Shown: positions 5,772 through 6,099 of the stretch, piece after piece
Layout: every line of letters starts with the position of its first letter
Position numbering within the stretch: position 1 is the stretch's first letter
Made by a program: the position numbers and the translations under genes
Notes under the pieces: generated by a model
Told to the model about the DNA's origin: nothing
The model's input: the letters and a program-made list of their open reading frames with translations, nothing else
Databases searched by the model: none
DNA from: JAAZMU01 sp964547725
Lineage (GTDB): Bacteria > Patescibacteriota > Minisyncoccia > Minisyncoccales > Minisyncoccaceae
Assembly (NCBI GenBank): GCA_964547725.1
Contig: CAZJOO010000027.1
Span: forward strand, 1-6,099
Length of the DNA stretch: 6,099 nucleotides
Direction: 5' to 3'

Positions 5772-6076
5772 ATTTCTTTGTTACACTTTTTACAAACTCT
5801 CTTCTTTGTATTGTCTTTTCCGAAGATATAAGACACTCTTGTTTTTTGTAAACATTTTGGACAAACTAACTCTACGTTTGAAACATCGATAGGTCTTTCC
5901 TTTTCAACAATTTGACCTTTTTGTCCTTGTCCCTTTGGACGAATGTGTTTTTTAATTATTGCCACTTTTTCTACCACAACCTTTCCTTCTTTTGGAAGTG
6001 CTTTTATAACCTGTCCTTTTTTGTCTTTGTAGTTACCGGCAATGATGATAACTTGATCTCCTTTTTTAATATTCAT
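5768..6076 (-). CDS. rplX: 50S ribosomal protein L24 (uL24) with zinc-ribbon tail
   Basis: This 102-residue protein is uL24, an assembly initiator that binds 23S rRNA and lies near the peptide exit tunnel. The KOW motif is at about 3-30 (KKGDQVIIIAGNYKDKKGQV), followed by VEKVAIIKKHIRPKGQGQKG (35-54). The C-terminal third has a complete four-cysteine ribbon: C72 and C75 (CPKC), then C95 and C98 (CKKC). This occurs in many bacterial L24 proteins but not in E. coli. The start is 4 nt after a TAA assigned to rplN. The TGA stop overlaps the rplE ATG by 4 nt. No Shine-Dalgarno is seen in the few bases available upstream. Confidence 0.96.
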   Translation of the reverse strand: MNIKKGDQVIIIAGNYKDKKGQVIKALPKEGKVVVEKVAIIKKHIRPKGQGQKGQIVEKERPIDVSNVELVCPKCLQKTRVSYIFGKDNTKKRVCKKCNKEI

Positions 6077-6080
6077 ATTT

Positions 6081-6099
6081 TTATACTAATTCTTTAGTC
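6081..6099 (-). CDS. rplN: Probable 3' end of rplN, 50S ribosomal protein L14 (partial)
   Basis: Minus-strand codons from 6098 read T-K-E-L-V and then TAA at 6083-6081. Ribosomal protein uL14 commonly ends in a 'SLA-x-E-L/V' pattern, and rplN directly precedes rplX in the spc operon, so this is probably its tail. The other minus frame beginning at 6099 stops at once. Only five residues are visible, so the call rests mainly on gene order. Confidence 0.55.

Overview
This AT-rich window is most of a spc-type ribosomal protein operon, read entirely on the minus strand. The order from high to low coordinates is the tail of rplN, then rplX, rplE, rpsN, rpsH, rplF, rplR, rpsE, rplO, secY, adk and map. 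The last 33 codons of an unrelated plus-strand gene run into the far end.

Likely organism: a member of the Candidate Phyla Radiation (Patescibacteria), probably on the Parcubacteria/Paceibacteria side. The evidence is that rpmD (uL30) is missing from its usual place between rpsE and rplO, that uL15 is divergent and lacks the usual FEGGQMPL block, and that the adenylate-kinase-like protein has a short LID and a DGSPR motif. The code appears standard: TGA ends rplX and adk exactly where those families end, and tryptophan is TGG at the end of rpsH. This argues against the recoded Gracilibacteria/Absconditabacteria and the mycoplasmas. The lineage call is inference, since no rRNA is present.

Layout: 6099-3246 holds small and large subunit proteins packed with gaps of 12 nt or less, or a 4-nt ATGA overlap (rplX/rplE). 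3235-1558 holds rplO and secY, the protein-export channel, separated by 1 nt. 1557-1488 is the only real intergenic gap on the operon side. It contains an intrinsic-terminator-like hairpin whose U-tract runs into the adk start codon. 1487-100 holds adk and map, joined by an ATGA overlap. 1-99 is the end of a convergent gene whose stop codon directly abuts the map stop.

How the genes work together: the ribosomal proteins build both subunits, SecY receives nascent membrane and secreted proteins, the adk product balances nucleotides, and methionine aminopeptidase trims the first residue of new chains at the ribosome. No stretch over 300 bases lacks a gene. I found no mobile element, CRISPR array, tRNA or rRNA, and no wholly new system. 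The points most worth a second look are the terminator-like hairpin inside the operon, a 19-residue insertion between the two metal-binding aspartates of the aminopeptidase, and the near absence of Shine-Dalgarno sequences.
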